Origin: Protonemura montana
Lineage: Eukaryota; Arthropoda; Insecta; Plecoptera; Nemouridae
NCBI GenBank assembly: GCA_947568835.1
Contig: OX387608.1
Coordinates: 8,532,001-8,596,000, forward strand
Direction: 5' to 3'
DNA length: 64,000 bases
This document shows, piece after piece, positions 49,041 to 59,858 of the stretch (its first letter is position 1; each line of letters begins with the position of its first letter). A program made the position numbers and the translations under genes. Below the pieces are notes generated by a model, which was not told the origin of the DNA, made no database searches, and saw nothing but the letters and a program-made list of their open reading frames with translations.

Positions 49041-49259
49041 GCCACATTAAAACCAAGCCACAACGGCAGAAATTCAAATGCAAAGCTTGCCCCCCAAAGC
49101 TATTCAACACGGGGAGTGCTCTGCAATCATCTATATCATGAGTTTGGAAGAGAACCGACGTTTGTCTGTCCTCGCTGTCCTTATCGTTGCAAGCGAAAGT
49201 TCAACCTACAACAACATATTCGCCGCAAGCATGGTTCAAAATGTCCAGAAACAAAATAA
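49041..49259 (+). pseudogene. lola: Recently frameshifted lola terminal exon
   Basis: Acceptor TTTTCTTCCCTAG and the GC split codon are intact. The frame reads HIKTKPQRQKFKCKACPPKL and continues to about 49127, where a net shift (2 nt lost or 1 gained) leads to TGA at 49139-49141. In the next frame everything continues: HLYHEFGREPTFV, then CPRCPYRCKRKFNLQQHIRR then KH, GSKCPETK and TAA. The fourth ligand of finger 1 is Phe (EFG) instead of Cys (ECG), so finger 1 would be damaged even without the shift. Finger 2 is perfect, so decay is recent. Confidence 0.8.
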
Positions 49260-49573
49260 AACATACTACCATTGAGTTTATGGCCATAGTTAGAGGGTCA
49301 GTTTTATTATTATGCTTTTGCTGAGCAAACGAGTCGGCAACATGTGATAACTGTAGGTACCACCCGATGGCACTGCCGATATATTTGTCAAGGACTTTTT
49401 CTTTTGACACCTTGCCCTGTGAAACTGGTCTAATGGCATTCCGAACGATATTACTACATTTCCATCTCATTGTATTTGGTGTTCAATACTTTTGCGTGGT
49501 TGAAAGTTGTAATTTTCCAGTCCAATATATTCCAAGAGTAAAAAATACATTTGTTGTACCTCTACTCCTTTTA

Positions 49574-49750
49574 GCAGAACACGCTTTTCCGGCAGAGGCA
49601 CCACCGATTGTTTTGATGTGACATGCGGGGCCAACTGCCAATTTTCAAAACACTACAAATTAACTTTGCCAATGTCCACAATTTTCCTTTTGTTTTAGTG
49701 CATTTCTCGTGCCAAGATGTTTTGTTTTCAAAATGAGTAAGACATTTTAT
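49574..49750. repeat. Duplicated 3' flank of array exons (copy 1)
   Basis: The region with CAGAGGCACCACCGATTGTT, GGGGCCAACTG and TTTTCCTTTTGTTTTAGTGC, then CCAAGAT is repeated, diverged, at 51128-51290 (GAGGCACCACCAGTCGTCAG, GGGGACCAACTG, then AAGAT). Each copy lies about 315-360 bp after a finger exon (49041 and 50561), showing that exon plus flank duplicated together. Confidence 0.65.
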
Positions 49751-50014
49751 AAGTACTGCACAAAAAGAGATTGGTACTATCAATATGTGGCTGTATTTCA
49801 CTAATAATTTATTTAATTTTTAATAATTTTCTATCAAAAGTGCCAAACTCCTAGTTAATAAGAGTGAAATAACTCTAAACTATCTTAAGTCCAAACATTC
49901 ACCTAAAATTAAAAGAATATAATGTGCACGATTATAATGTGTATGGCTCATAGCAAGAATTAACAAAATAAATATACAATTCAGTCTTTTAACATTTATT
50001 TTGCTATTTACCAG

Positions 50015-50207
50015 CCCTGATGTGGCTTTAACCAGTTTCAACTGCAACTTCTGCATGAAATCCTTTTCAAAGAATGTGGATTCTAAAACTGTTACGCTTT
50101 TCGAGCTCACACGTCTTTATATTATCTGCGCCGCTAAAAACCTTTTCAACAAGCTGAGAAGACATGTCTGTCTTAAAAAAAAATGCTTAAATCTAAAGAA
50201 AAATTGA
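50015..50207 (+). pseudogene. lola: Decayed lola terminal exon (finger 1 start and C-terminal helix remnant)
   Basis: After TTTACCAG an open stretch encodes LTSFNCNFCMKSFSKN, the start of finger 1 with both cysteines, then an unrelated segment, then LYIICAAKNLFNKLRRHVCL, which resembles finger 2 with its cysteines and last histidine lost. The acceptor would give a different phase from the rest of the array. The open frame of 68 codons is chance survival. Confidence 0.6.
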
Positions 50208-50560
50208 CATTGATGTCCTAGTGATGCTATGTTGTGGTTTCAGTTGTGATAGCTTGATGAAGAGATTTCCTTTTAAAAGTCCAACAGTTATAGGAAAAAA
50301 CCATGTGCAATACGAATTTGAAGCCTCTTTTTACCTATATTGTACCTAATAATACAAAATAAAATAACGATGTTTTTTTTTCTGTTAACCATGGTGGCAA
50401 TTCACTAATGTAGCATCGGCACCCTGATGCTTGAACCTTGAACCCATTTTTAGTTGAGTGAAATCTAACACAATAGCAAAAATATGGTAAAACAACTGGC
50501 AAAAGCAAGGATTTCAGAAATAAAATATTACTTACAATCTAATACTGATATTTTTCTTAG

Positions 50561-50766
50561 GCCAACTTCATGTAAGCAATACCAATCAAGACACAAGCAG
50601 CTTCAATTGCAGCTCGTGCAACAAGTGCTACTCGAAGAAAGAAGGACTGAAGAGTCATAAGCGTTTCGAGTGTGGGAAGGAGCCTACGCTTGCTTGTCCG
50701 TTCTGTTCATACTGCAGTAGGCGAAAATACGATCTTAGCAGGCATCTTGAAAAGAAGCACCCGTAA
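50561..50766 (+). CDS. lola: lola alternative terminal exon 9
   Basis: Acceptor TATTTTTCTTAG ends at 50560; split codon Gly (GC). Linker QLHVSNTNQDTSSFN; finger 1 CSSCNKCYSKKEGLKSHKRF then EC; spacer GKEPTLA; finger 2 CPFCSYCSRRKYDLSRHLEK then KH; P and stop TAA at 50764-50766. The exon has no ATG, so it is recognised only from the splice site and the finger pattern. Confidence 0.87.
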
Positions 50767-53383
50767 ATAATTATCATTTACCCCGTAAATGGGTAAACTT
50801 ATTTCACCCCAATAGTGATGAGTTTTTCGTAGCAAGTTTAAAGTAATTGCAGGAAATTCAGGTCTTTTTTTCTTAAAAATATTGTTATGAATATAGATTG
50901 CACATTGTTTTCATGTGTTTTTTCTTAAAAATGTTTCATTTAAAAACTGCAAACCATCATGCACCTATTAAATGGTTGAAATCTGAAAGACGTGCAATAG
51001 CCTTCAATCTATTGCAGTTTGTGCGCACACATAATATGCAGAGAGATCATGGCTTTTTCGAATCCTCGATATCTACAAAGCCAAAATAGTGAAAACAATC
51101 AATAGATGTTCATGAACTCCGTTTAGCGAGAGAACATACTTTTTCAGAAGAGGCACCACCAGTCGTCAGTGCTATGGGGACCAACTGTAATTTAAAAAAA
51201 CTATAAATCACCTTCGTTGATGTCAGTGATTTTAATTTTCCTGAGCTTTTGTTATGCTAAGATCGTTGGTTATTCAAACTTTTACAAGTACTTTTCGACC
51301 TAAGTAACAATCTTAGGAATTGTTTTGCAGGCGTAAAAATAATTAAAATAATGATTGAAATAAATAGTTAATATTTTTATTCATGAGTTGCTGGCAATGC
51401 TGGGGCATTTTTATTGTGCAAGTCATTAATTACCAAACTTTATGCTCTAATATGATTATAGATATGTAAATATGTGGTTAATTAAAATAGATTTGTAATT
51501 CCATTTTTGTTTTCTATTTCCAATTTCCAAACATGGATGGTGCAGGTGCCAAAAAAAAAATTCTCTGTAAGTCACTGAACAGCTCTTGGTTGAAATTTAT
51601 TTTATTACACTTACCGACCTTTTTTGTTGTAGACCTCGAAATGAAGATGCCTAAGAAAATTAAAAAGAGACAGATATGGAATACCTACTTCAAGTCTGCA
51701 GGCTGCATGTCGGGCATTTCTGAAAAACAAAATGGGATCATTAAAGACATCCAAACAGTTGAGCATTTCAAGATCCACTATTTGTGGGTACATAAAAAAA
51801 GTTGTGAATGAGAAAAACAACGAAACTACAGAGGCTAGAACAGTGGTGCGAAAGAAACTTGGGAGAATACCTGTACTGAAGAACGATTAAGAAAAGGATA
51901 AATCAAGTAGACATGAGTCTAAAAACCATCATAAAGGAAAGGAGCTGGCTAACTACGGAAAGAAAATGGAACCGTATTTATTTGGCTTGACCCTAAGCAA
52001 CCTTAAGCAGATGGCCTATTAACATGCCTGGAGAAACAATCTTCCCAATCAAAACAAGAAAGCAAATTAGCAGTGAGGATTTAGATTATCCTCCTCTAGA
52101 GAACACTGGCAGTGAAATAAATGGAGTTTGAAGACTGATTTCATGGTTTTTTCTGCACATTTTGCAATGACAAAATATTCAGAAGATTTTAGTGGTCAGG
52201 ACTTTGGAGTGGCTCATGTGTACCTTCTGCTATAACTGGAACCACAAATGTGATGAGGTCAGTGGAGAGCACAAGAAAAATATTTTTTCCTTCTGTTTAA
52301 ATGATTAAACATGTTTAAATTGTTGACATTCCTTTTTTTTAACTTTTTACACAAATATTTTCTGTTCTTTGCTCTGTTTGTTATTTGAGTTCTCTCCCCC
52401 CCCCCCCCCTTCCCACTTTAAAAGTCCAGCATTCACACTTGCTCAGAAGGACTTTGCTAGCAGCACCTTTTAAATAACAGGTGCTTCTAATTTTGCGTGG
52501 TAGGCGATGATAAAAACAGAGATAAACGACGTTAGGAACCGATCAGGATGTCTCTGAAAATTCAAAGGTTTAATTCAGCTACATAACTTAACTGTTATGG
52601 GTTTTGGAACTAGTTGATCTCAAGATACCAAAAGCAATAGTTCTGGGTGATATTAAGTTTCTAATAATAAATTGGAAACATTTAGGAAATGTAAAAAATA
52701 GCTAGAGTAAGAGAGATTTGTAGAGACCCACCCAAACAGTTCTGGTTTGAAAACTTTTTTTTAAATATATTTATTTGCAGAGTTTCATCAATCAGGGAAC
52801 ATATCTTATGGAAGCGTTCCAATGCCACATGAAAGTACTGTCCTGATTGTACTGAAATGTACTTCACCAGTAAAAAAGGCTTCTGGATGTTATTAATCCA
52901 GTAGGATGTATACCTACCCGCCAGTAAACCCAGTAAGCTTTACCATTGCAAAGCAACCAATATCTACAAGCTACATTTTTTTCAGATTTTTCTGCCTGTA
53001 GACCATTCTGCCTGCACACATTTTTATGAGACAAGGTCTTAGCATGCTCAGTTAGACTGCAACAGATCTCATGGTCTGCAACCTCTTTAAAGTCGTATTT
53101 TCTATATGTGAAACAGCCGACGTCCTCTTGCTAGTTCTGTCTACACCCAAACACATGGAAAGGTAACTGCTGAGCAGCAGTCTAAGAATGAATGTTTAAT
53201 TATCTAAGAAATTTTAAGAATACTTGTCTTAAATGAGAGGCTAAGCTTTGACTGCCCGGCAAAACAATTATTGGACGCGGCTGTGTTGCATGCGTTTTTC
53301 TCTCAGAGTTTTCTAATTATAAGGTAACAATTACAGAGTGTAGAAAATACAAGTATTTCTTTTAACTTTGTTTTCTTTACTAG
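50767..53383. other. Long inter-exon gap with duplicated flank and dead transposon
   Basis: Contains the second copy of the duplicated 3' flank (51128-51290), a pogo/Tigger-like transposase relic (51639-52300) and a C run at 52396-52409. The rest is unassigned. Confidence 0.5.
51639..52300 (+). pseudogene. Pogo/Tigger-like DDE transposase relic, internally deleted
   Basis: In several broken frames the order is MPKKIKKRQIWNTY (start-like), IKDIQTVEHFKIHYLWVHKK, LGRIPVL, then YLFGLTLSNLKQMAY (matching the 'FGLT..DLR..AY' CENPB-type helix block of Tigger/jerky-like transposases), RNNLPNQ, and finally WLMCTFCYNWNHKC with a later FSFC, the zinc-binding W-x-x-C-x2-C-x3-W-x-H-x-x-C tail of the family. 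The DDE catalytic core is missing and stops are frequent. It lies between array exons at 50561 and 53384. Confidence 0.65.
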
Positions 53384-53598
53384 GCCAGTGCAGCAAGCAA
53401 ATAAATATCACCGTAAAGGATTACTTCTACTGCATCGGCTGCTCCAAACGTTACACGACAAATGACGCTCGCAGGCGACACCAACGTCAAGAGTGTGGAA
53501 AGGAGCCTTCACTTCTATGTCCTCTCTGCCCATACCGAGCCAAGCTCAAACACCATCTGCAGTCTCATCTCCAGCACATCCACAGGAAGCAATTCTAA
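53384..53598 (+). CDS. lola: lola alternative terminal exon 10
   Basis: Acceptor TTTTCTTTACTAG ends at 53383; split codon Gly (GC). Linker QCSKQINITVKDYFY; finger 1 CIGCSKRYTTNDARRRHQRQ then EC; spacer GKEPSLL; finger 2 CPLCPYRAKLKHHLQSHLQH then IH; RKQF and stop. The position normally held by Leu in finger 1 (before x2-H) is Arg, a departure from the finger core. AATAAA at 53615-53620, 17 bp after the stop. Confidence 0.86.
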
Positions 53599-53754
53599 GC
53601 AAGCACATATTAAAAATAAAAATGCAATGTAATTTTTTTGCAGTTTTATCATGCTTTTATGCTTTCCTAGAAACTGAAAAAAGAAAACTTGAATGTAAAA
53701 TAATTTTCTACTAATATCATTAATTGATTTTTGGGGTTTTGAGACACACTGTTC

Positions 53755-54060
53755 TGACAACTGACCCTTCGGCACTAGTCTTTTGGCGTTTTTGATTGAG
53801 TGGGTGACGATGATGATGAACCTAACCTAGCTAAGAAGGAAGGCGAGACAATCCTGTGCCCACTGGCTTAATACCCCAATAAATGCTACTAACAGAATTC
53901 CTTCACAAATTGAGAGGTTGATAAGCAAGGGGATTGGAGTTAATTCACTAACTTTCATCCCTCTAACCTATCGTCCAAACAGAGCCAATACCATACCCAG
54001 TGCAGTGTTTCTTAAATTTGGTGATATCATGAGAACCTGTGTTTCTAATATGCCAAATCG
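53755..54060. repeat. Composite repeat: reversed family A followed by family B (second copy)
   Basis: TGAGTGGGTGACGATGATGA, then TGAACCTAACCTAGC and AATCCTGTGCC (reversed family A), followed by AAATTGAGAGGTTGATAAGC and GTCCAAACAGAGCC (family B). Same order as at 46651-46985. Confidence 0.55.
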
Positions 54061-54491
54061 TTGGGTTCTGATCTACTGGGCTTCCTGGGAATGTCTGTTT
54101 TGTTTGGAACTTTGACTCTGCTGTTGTTATCATTGTGGTTTGGCACTAGCATTGATAATGTAATGTATTTGTTTTCTTGTGTTTGGTGTTTAATTTTCAA
54201 TGCAAAAATTAAGATGCAAACCTATTATAATAGAGACTACTACTTGTGTGCAAGGTAAAACACTAACACACGCGACAATGAACTTTTTTGAAATTCTGGA
54301 CAGTCATTTAAAATAGAAAATAAAATATTAACAGCAAATAGGCTCTCAAATATTCTTTAAAAATATCTCATTATTCTTGCCAGGTTTCAATTTATTTATC
54401 TCCATGCAAAATGCTCGTTGGAAATAAAATTAAAGCAAGCTTCATTGAGTGATATACTCATCGTTTTCTTTAATGCTGTTTCTTTTCTCAG

Positions 54492-54700
54492 GCCAGACTT
54501 TCTGCAATATCAATGCTTCTCAACAAGGCACGCCTTTTCAATGTGGCTCGTGTGCCAACAACTATACGACCAAAGGGGCGCTCTACTACCATAAACGCTA
54601 CGATTGTGGGAAGGAAGCCACATTTTTTTGTCCTCACTGCACATACCGTTGCAAGCGCAAATTCCACCTGACTAGACATCTACGCGCACACGAACGTTAG
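54492..54700 (+). CDS. lola: lola alternative terminal exon 11
   Basis: Acceptor TTTCTTTTCTCAG ends at 54491; split codon Gly (GC). Linker QTFCNINASQQGTPFQ; finger 1 CGSCANNYTTKGALYYHKRY then DC; spacer GKEATFF; finger 2 CPHCTYRCKRKFHLTRHLRA then H (x3 spacing); ER and stop. Confidence 0.87.
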
Positions 54701-54827
54701 GTCTATTTGGCAGAGCTGCACTTTTCACACTTTACATTATAGCATCAATATAGAAGTCCAAGGCATCCGTTGGTTGGCAAAAACAAGTTTTAACTAACTT
54801 CTATCTTGTGTTTACTAGCATCAATGG

Positions 54828-55438
54828 CAGGGACGTGCGGTCAGGGCATGGGGGGCATGCGCCGCATACCCTGAGAAAATCACGAAGTGGGTTATTTTTA
54901 TGTTATTCCATTATTTACGATAATTATTTACAAATTTGGCGGGGAAAAAGAATCGGACCGAAGTTTTCGGTTTTACATTATTAAAAGCGCGCTTCCAGCA
55001 GGTATGTCTTATGGCGATATTCATGGTGACGCTGAGTGAGCGGAAAGGAAGAGGGTAATTCCCTCTCACTCGCTCTCACTCACTCGCTCTCGCTCCTCTA
55101 GCTCTAGCGTCGCGTCATCGTAAGCTCTGGCCCAGTAGCTTTTAGCTCTCTAGTGGCCAGCACGCATGTGTTGCCAGCAGTTTTCTGTGAGATGATTAAA
55201 ATAACTTCCCGCTCTTGGCGCCATGAGGGAGCTTGGCGCAGGCAGTCAGTCATCGGCCCGCGCTGTTTTGGGTAGCTACTCTCTGGGTAGAATCGCGTGG
55301 GTGACACTTACATTGCCCTGCAATGTCCACATATATATATTATATATATAGGTATATGAATATTATATATAATATTTATATATATATATATTTTTTTTAA
55401 AGAGCATACCTAAGTTCTAGCCTCACTACACGCCACTG
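54828..55438. mobile_element. hAT-like non-autonomous element, 611 bp, perfect 8-bp target duplication
   Basis: ATCAATGG flanks both ends (54820-54827 and 55439-55446). Termini CAGGGACGTGCGGTCAGG and, inverted, CAGTGGCGTGTAGTGAGG are imperfect inverted repeats of hAT style. The interior is GC-richer on the left (CTCGCTCTCACTC repeats near 55060-55100) and has a (TA)n run at 55330-55390. No coding capacity. It lies between array exons at 54492 and 56448. Confidence 0.8.
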
Positions 55439-55739
55439 ATCAATGGTTCCAATAGTTCCAATTAACTTGAAACAGCTCTGTAAAAAGTGTTAACACTGGA
55501 AAACAACTGACAGAACTGAACACTGCAAAATGTACTGGTTTATAGCTGGCACTTGTGACTGGCGCTGGCAATGCAACTGGTTCATAGTCGGCATTCAAAG
55601 ATAATGATAAAGCTGACTGCATTTTGATTATTCATCTGAATGTTCTTTGAGAACATTTTCTTCACCAACATATGTACACAATGAGAGTAATTGTAACAAC
55701 TTACATGCCTAAAATAATAGTGTAATGATTTGTGAACTG

Positions 55740-55843
55740 CAGCAAGAACGTGCACTCTTGCCTGTCCTAACTCTTGAGTGTTCATATAGAGCCAAGCGCA
55801 AATCCAACTTAACCAACATCTCCAAGTCATCCACACAAAGTGA
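55740..55843 (+). pseudogene. lola: Decayed lola exon, second-finger remnant
   Basis: Fragments of a second finger survive in two frames: CSYRAKRKSNL after a degraded cysteine pair, then, after a shift, LNQHLQVIHTK and TGA at 55841-55843, exactly the end of a typical array exon. Finger 1 is not recognisable. A weak GAACTGCAG acceptor precedes it. Confidence 0.65.
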
Positions 55844-56447
55844 CTTCAGAACTTGCCTATTAAAATGTCAGGCTTTCCAAATTCTTACTTTAATTTCTGT
55901 TTTGGATTTTAAATTACTACCAAGAAGCTGAACGTCTGAAATATTATTAGTATTTTTTTAATTGCGCAAGGTTTCATATGTATATATTTTTTTCACTTGA
56001 ATATCATATTGATTGTAGACCTACTTACCATGTACCAGTAATAATAAATTATGTGCACCATATTGTCCGTGTTCATTTTTATCACTTTTACTTATAGTCA
56101 TGCTGCTGTTGATTGTTGATACTATTTAGACATACAGATTTTAACTACACAAGTTAATTGACGGACAGTGTTAAACAGAATTGGAATAAAGTGTTAAATT
56201 AACTGCTTAAAGTAGTTTTAACACTATTTGCAAATTGAAACTAGTTTCATTGGATTTGTTTCCCTAGGGCTTGTAATGTAGATGATAGTAGCTTTTTCTT
56301 GGTGGTTATTTAAAAGTTATGGTGTGGTGACATTGAATGGAAGTTGAATGGATCTGTTAATCAGATGGCCATAACAAGTTAACATTTTAGAAACAATTAT
56401 GGCTGTAATTCTTGCGACCAGTGTCTGACAGCTTTTTCTGCCCTTAG

Positions 56448-56665
56448 TCTACCGGAGCAACCTCCTGCACTTCGATGCCTCTGCCCTGCATATTCCGCAC
56501 GAATGCAACGGCTGCGGTAAAAGATACGCTGCCCTTGGAAACCTCAACAGACACAAACGCTACGAATGTGGCAAGGAACCGACATTTTTTTGCGAGTTCT
56601 GTCCATATCGGTTCAAGCGCAAACACCACATGAACAGACACGTATTGGCAGTGCACAAGCAATGA
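56448..56665 (+). CDS. lola: lola alternative terminal exon 12
   Basis: Acceptor TTTTTCTGCCCTTAG ends at 56447; the split codon would be Val (TC). Linker YRSNLLHFDASALHIPHE; finger 1 CNGCGKRYAALGNLNRHKRY then EC; spacer GKEPTFF; finger 2 CEFCPYRFKRKHHMNRHVLA then VH; KQ and stop TGA at 56663-56665. No ATG precedes the fingers. Confidence 0.87.
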
Positions 56666-58009
56666 CACGTTGCTGCGTGAATGAAATTTTAACCTGTGAT
56701 GAAAAAAACTTCAATTTGTGTGTAAGTTTCACTGGTTTATCAGAGCTGTTTTTTTTGTTTTTTTTCGTTTCCTTTTAAAATAATTGATGTTGAGTTACAC
56801 CAATGCCTAAGGTACCTTAGATTATCCGTAGTCCAACAAAACTGGATTTGGAACTAATATTGAGTTTTATTCTACCTTCCAAATTTTCCTCTGAAAAAAG
56901 TGAATATTAAGTGACATCTATTCCTGACACTTACGTGCAAAAGAGTTTACTTAGTAAGGATTCTAGGTTTATTCATAAATGAACCGTATGGTTGAAAACC
57001 AACCAAAGAAACATATCTCACCATGTTGATGACAAGGCTTTACGTGTCGTGAACTTCAATCAATGGCAGTTTAAAAAAAAACTGAAGAAATGGTGGCCCT
57101 ATTTATCATTTGTTTTCTGTTAGATGGCATGACATAATTTCAGATTCTGCCTGCACTGACAGTACAGTGGGCTCAGTGCAGCATGGTGCAGCGCCCTTGC
57201 GATTGTGTCATTATTTCATACCAATGGGGATATGACAGAAGTATACCTAACTATAGTTTAGGTCCAAGACCCAAAGAACCACCCAAGGAGCCGGCCAAGG
57301 GCGTGCTGTTGCTGCAGTCAGTATCCCTGGAGTAACGTCTTGCAAGCACCATGACATCAAACAATAAAGCTTTGATAATTGGGGCTCACGCTTTTGATAC
57401 ATTTTTTTATAGTTACTGGATATTTCATTGATTGGAGTTCTTGATGGTACAAATTGCATTATTTAACAATATTGGAGACTTAGTTCAACAATCTAGCAGA
57501 AAAATGTACTTCTTAAATCCTAATCTTGTACTTTATTTTTTAAATGCTAACAGTGGGCAAGATTAAATGCTCTTTGTACATAAAATATTATGTGAATTCC
57601 GATGTAAAAACCAGTTAAACATTCCTCCATTAGACTCGGGTGTAAATATATTTATGAAACCACTTACTTGTGTTTCTGTTATGTACATGTCCATGAAGTG
57701 GGGCATTTAAACAGTAACAATTGATAAAATTAAATAAATGTCAAGAAATACCATTTTCAGTTATTTGACACACTAACATTTTGAATTACAGTTTAGGTAA
57801 TCATGAAATCTGTAATGCCACCAAAAATGATCGAGTGTTACTATTTAAAAACTAATACGAATAATTTATGAATAAGATTTGAACCAAAGGTTTAATTAAT
57901 TTGTGTTTAATATTGACACGGTGTTTTTTTTCAATACGCGTTAGCTATTCAGAATGAAAGCATGATATAAATTGGCCAGTTATTCTTTAACAGTGTCTCT
58001 TGCCCTTAG
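56666..58009. other. Inter-exon gap (1.3 kb)
   Basis: AT-rich, with no finger code and no repeat family recognised. A short GC-richer patch at 57270-57350 has no supporting splice or coding features. Confidence 0.45.
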
Positions 58010-58239
58010 GCTGGCCGCACAATGCAGATATCTGCAATATCATGAGCGCGTGCTCGCCATTCCGGTGCAAAGACTGCGGCAAATGTTACGATGCGCCAGG
58101 TGGACTCAACAGTCACCGAGTTTACGACTGCGGAAAAAAACCGACGTTCACGTGTCCTATTTGCCCGTACCGATGCAAGCGCAAGTACCATCTGCGGAGA
58201 CATATTGATGTCATGCACAAAGACAAGCAAGTGACTTGA
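58010..58239 (+). CDS. lola: lola alternative terminal exon 13
   Basis: Acceptor TCTCTTGCCCTTAG ends at 58009; split codon Gly (GC). Linker WPHNADICNIMSACSPFR; finger 1 CKDCGKCYDAPGGLNSHRVY then DC; spacer GKKPTFT; finger 2 CPICPYRCKRKYHLRRHIDV then MH; KDKQVT and stop. AATAAA at 58403-58408. It lies only 401 bp before the next exon, with which it shares the acceptor wording TTGCCCTTAG and most of finger 2. Confidence 0.88.
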
Positions 58240-58640
58240 AGTGATCTGCCAATGGAGTCAACAACAATTTTCTCAGATTTAGTCACTCGACTGATGACAC
58301 ATTTATACGATCAGAGAAAAACATAGAAAGTTTACCGATGATTTTGATATCTACGAATGATCATGAACGTGTATTGATTTGTCTTCTGTCTAAGTTTTGT
58401 CCAATAAATCTCTGTTCATCTGCAATTGAATACAATTGTTCTTACATTTTTTTTGGACAAGCCATGCTTTGTCAACATTACTAAAAAAAAAGCTTATACT
58501 AGCTCTACTAGCTGGGGTTACTAGATTTAACTAGTTCAATATAATATTTCCCTTTGGCAGTTTGCTTGCTTGCTCTGGTGACAACTGACCACATGGTTAC
58601 CTACTAGCTTTCATATTCACGCTATCTCCTTTGCCCTTAG

Positions 58641-58858
58641 GCATTCCACACTGGGTCAACCCTGACAGGATGTTGAGTTCACACAAACCATTCCAATGTC
58701 TCAACTGCGAGAAGAGCTACACCACAATCGCGTGCTTGCGCAGCCACCGAACATATGACTGCAGTAGCGAGCGTGCATTGGGCTGCCCACACTGCCCTTA
58801 CAGATGCAAACGGAAGTACCACCTGCAACGACACCTCAACCGTTCTCACAAAGAATGA
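58641..58858 (+). CDS. lola: lola alternative terminal exon 14
   Basis: Acceptor CCTTTGCCCTTAG ends at 58640; split codon Gly (GC). Linker IPHWVNPDRMLSSHKPFQ; finger 1 CLNCEKSYTTIACLRSHRTY then DC; spacer SSERALG instead of GKEPTFx; finger 2 CPHCPYRCKRKYHLQRHLNR then SH; KE and stop. AATAAA at 59092-59097. Confidence 0.87.
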
Positions 58859-59550
58859 TCTGTGCAGTGTTTAATTAGCTTAGTGTTTGGCGGGGCAACA
58901 AATAGTTTTAGGTTTTAAATGCTTTGGCTCTACAGAGCTTTGTGAGTAGATGGCATACATTTTCAAGAAAAGTCTTGTGATTTTTACATACCTACACTGA
59001 TTTTTATAAAAATATTCATTTCTGAGTAAATTTTATGTTTTGTTTGTTTGTTACCAAAAAATCTCTTCTGGTTATACAAATATTTGCTTTAAATAAAAAT
59101 GTATTTGATGTTAAATGGAACCTTTTTGCATTTATTTTCTGTAATTAAAATGCATTATTTTATTACAGATACAGCTTAATATGTTAGAAATTCTCTGTTC
59201 GGACTTCGGAGGTGTGTCGGATTGCAGTCGAGATAATTTCCACAGGAATCGGTGATTTTTCATTAATGTTGTTTTTTTAGCGCTTCTCTCGTCAACTTGT
59301 AATGTGGTTGCCTATTTCTTATTGACATATTGATAAAAATACCTAGTATTTTTTTGTATCTTATTATTAATTAAAAAATTCGGACAGTTTTTTTTCACGT
59401 GGCATTCTCAAGATTCTCAAGACGAGCATTTTTTTTTTAACATAGCCAAAAAAAAAAATCTTAAGAATGCTAAGCCAGATTTTTAATTGTTATTGCACCG
59501 GACTCATTTTGTAGATAATAATGTTCTAACACATTTTTCTTTGTTCTTAG

Positions 59551-59858
59551 AATTGCTGCCCTATTTCGGTCTCAACTACGCTGCCAAGCCAGGTAGCCGT
59601 GTTCATTGCGATGATTGTGGAAGGACCTATTCCAGAAATTCAAGCTTGCACCGACACCAACAGCTAGAGTGTGGCAAGGAACCTACGTTTGCTTGCAAAA
59701 TATGTCCGTATCGAAGTAAACGGCAGTACGATTTGGACCTTCACACTGAGGTCTTACACAACACAGATGAGCCTAAATTTGCATGCCTCCGATGTCCCTA
59801 TAAATCCAAGTTAAAGAGGTATCTTGACTCACACATAATGAAACATCACATAAATTGA
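59551..59858 (+). CDS. lola: lola alternative terminal exon 15 (three fingers)
   Basis: Acceptor TTTCTTTGTTCTTAG ends at 59550; split codon Glu (AA). Linker LLPYFGLNYAAKPGSRVH; finger 1 CDDCGRTYSRNSSLHRHQQL then EC; spacer GKEPTFA; finger 2 CKICPYRSKRQYDLDLHTEV then LH; spacer NTDEPKFA; finger 3 CLRCPYKSKLKRYLDSHIMK then HH; IN and stop. It is the only exon in the window with a third finger, and that finger repeats the design of finger 2 (CPYxSK core), so it likely arose by internal duplication. Confidence 0.88.

Noticed and set aside
51533..51811. Small protein-coding gene starting MDGAGAKKK
   Set aside because: Downstream frames match a broken pogo/Tigger-like transposase; the open stretch is part of that relic.
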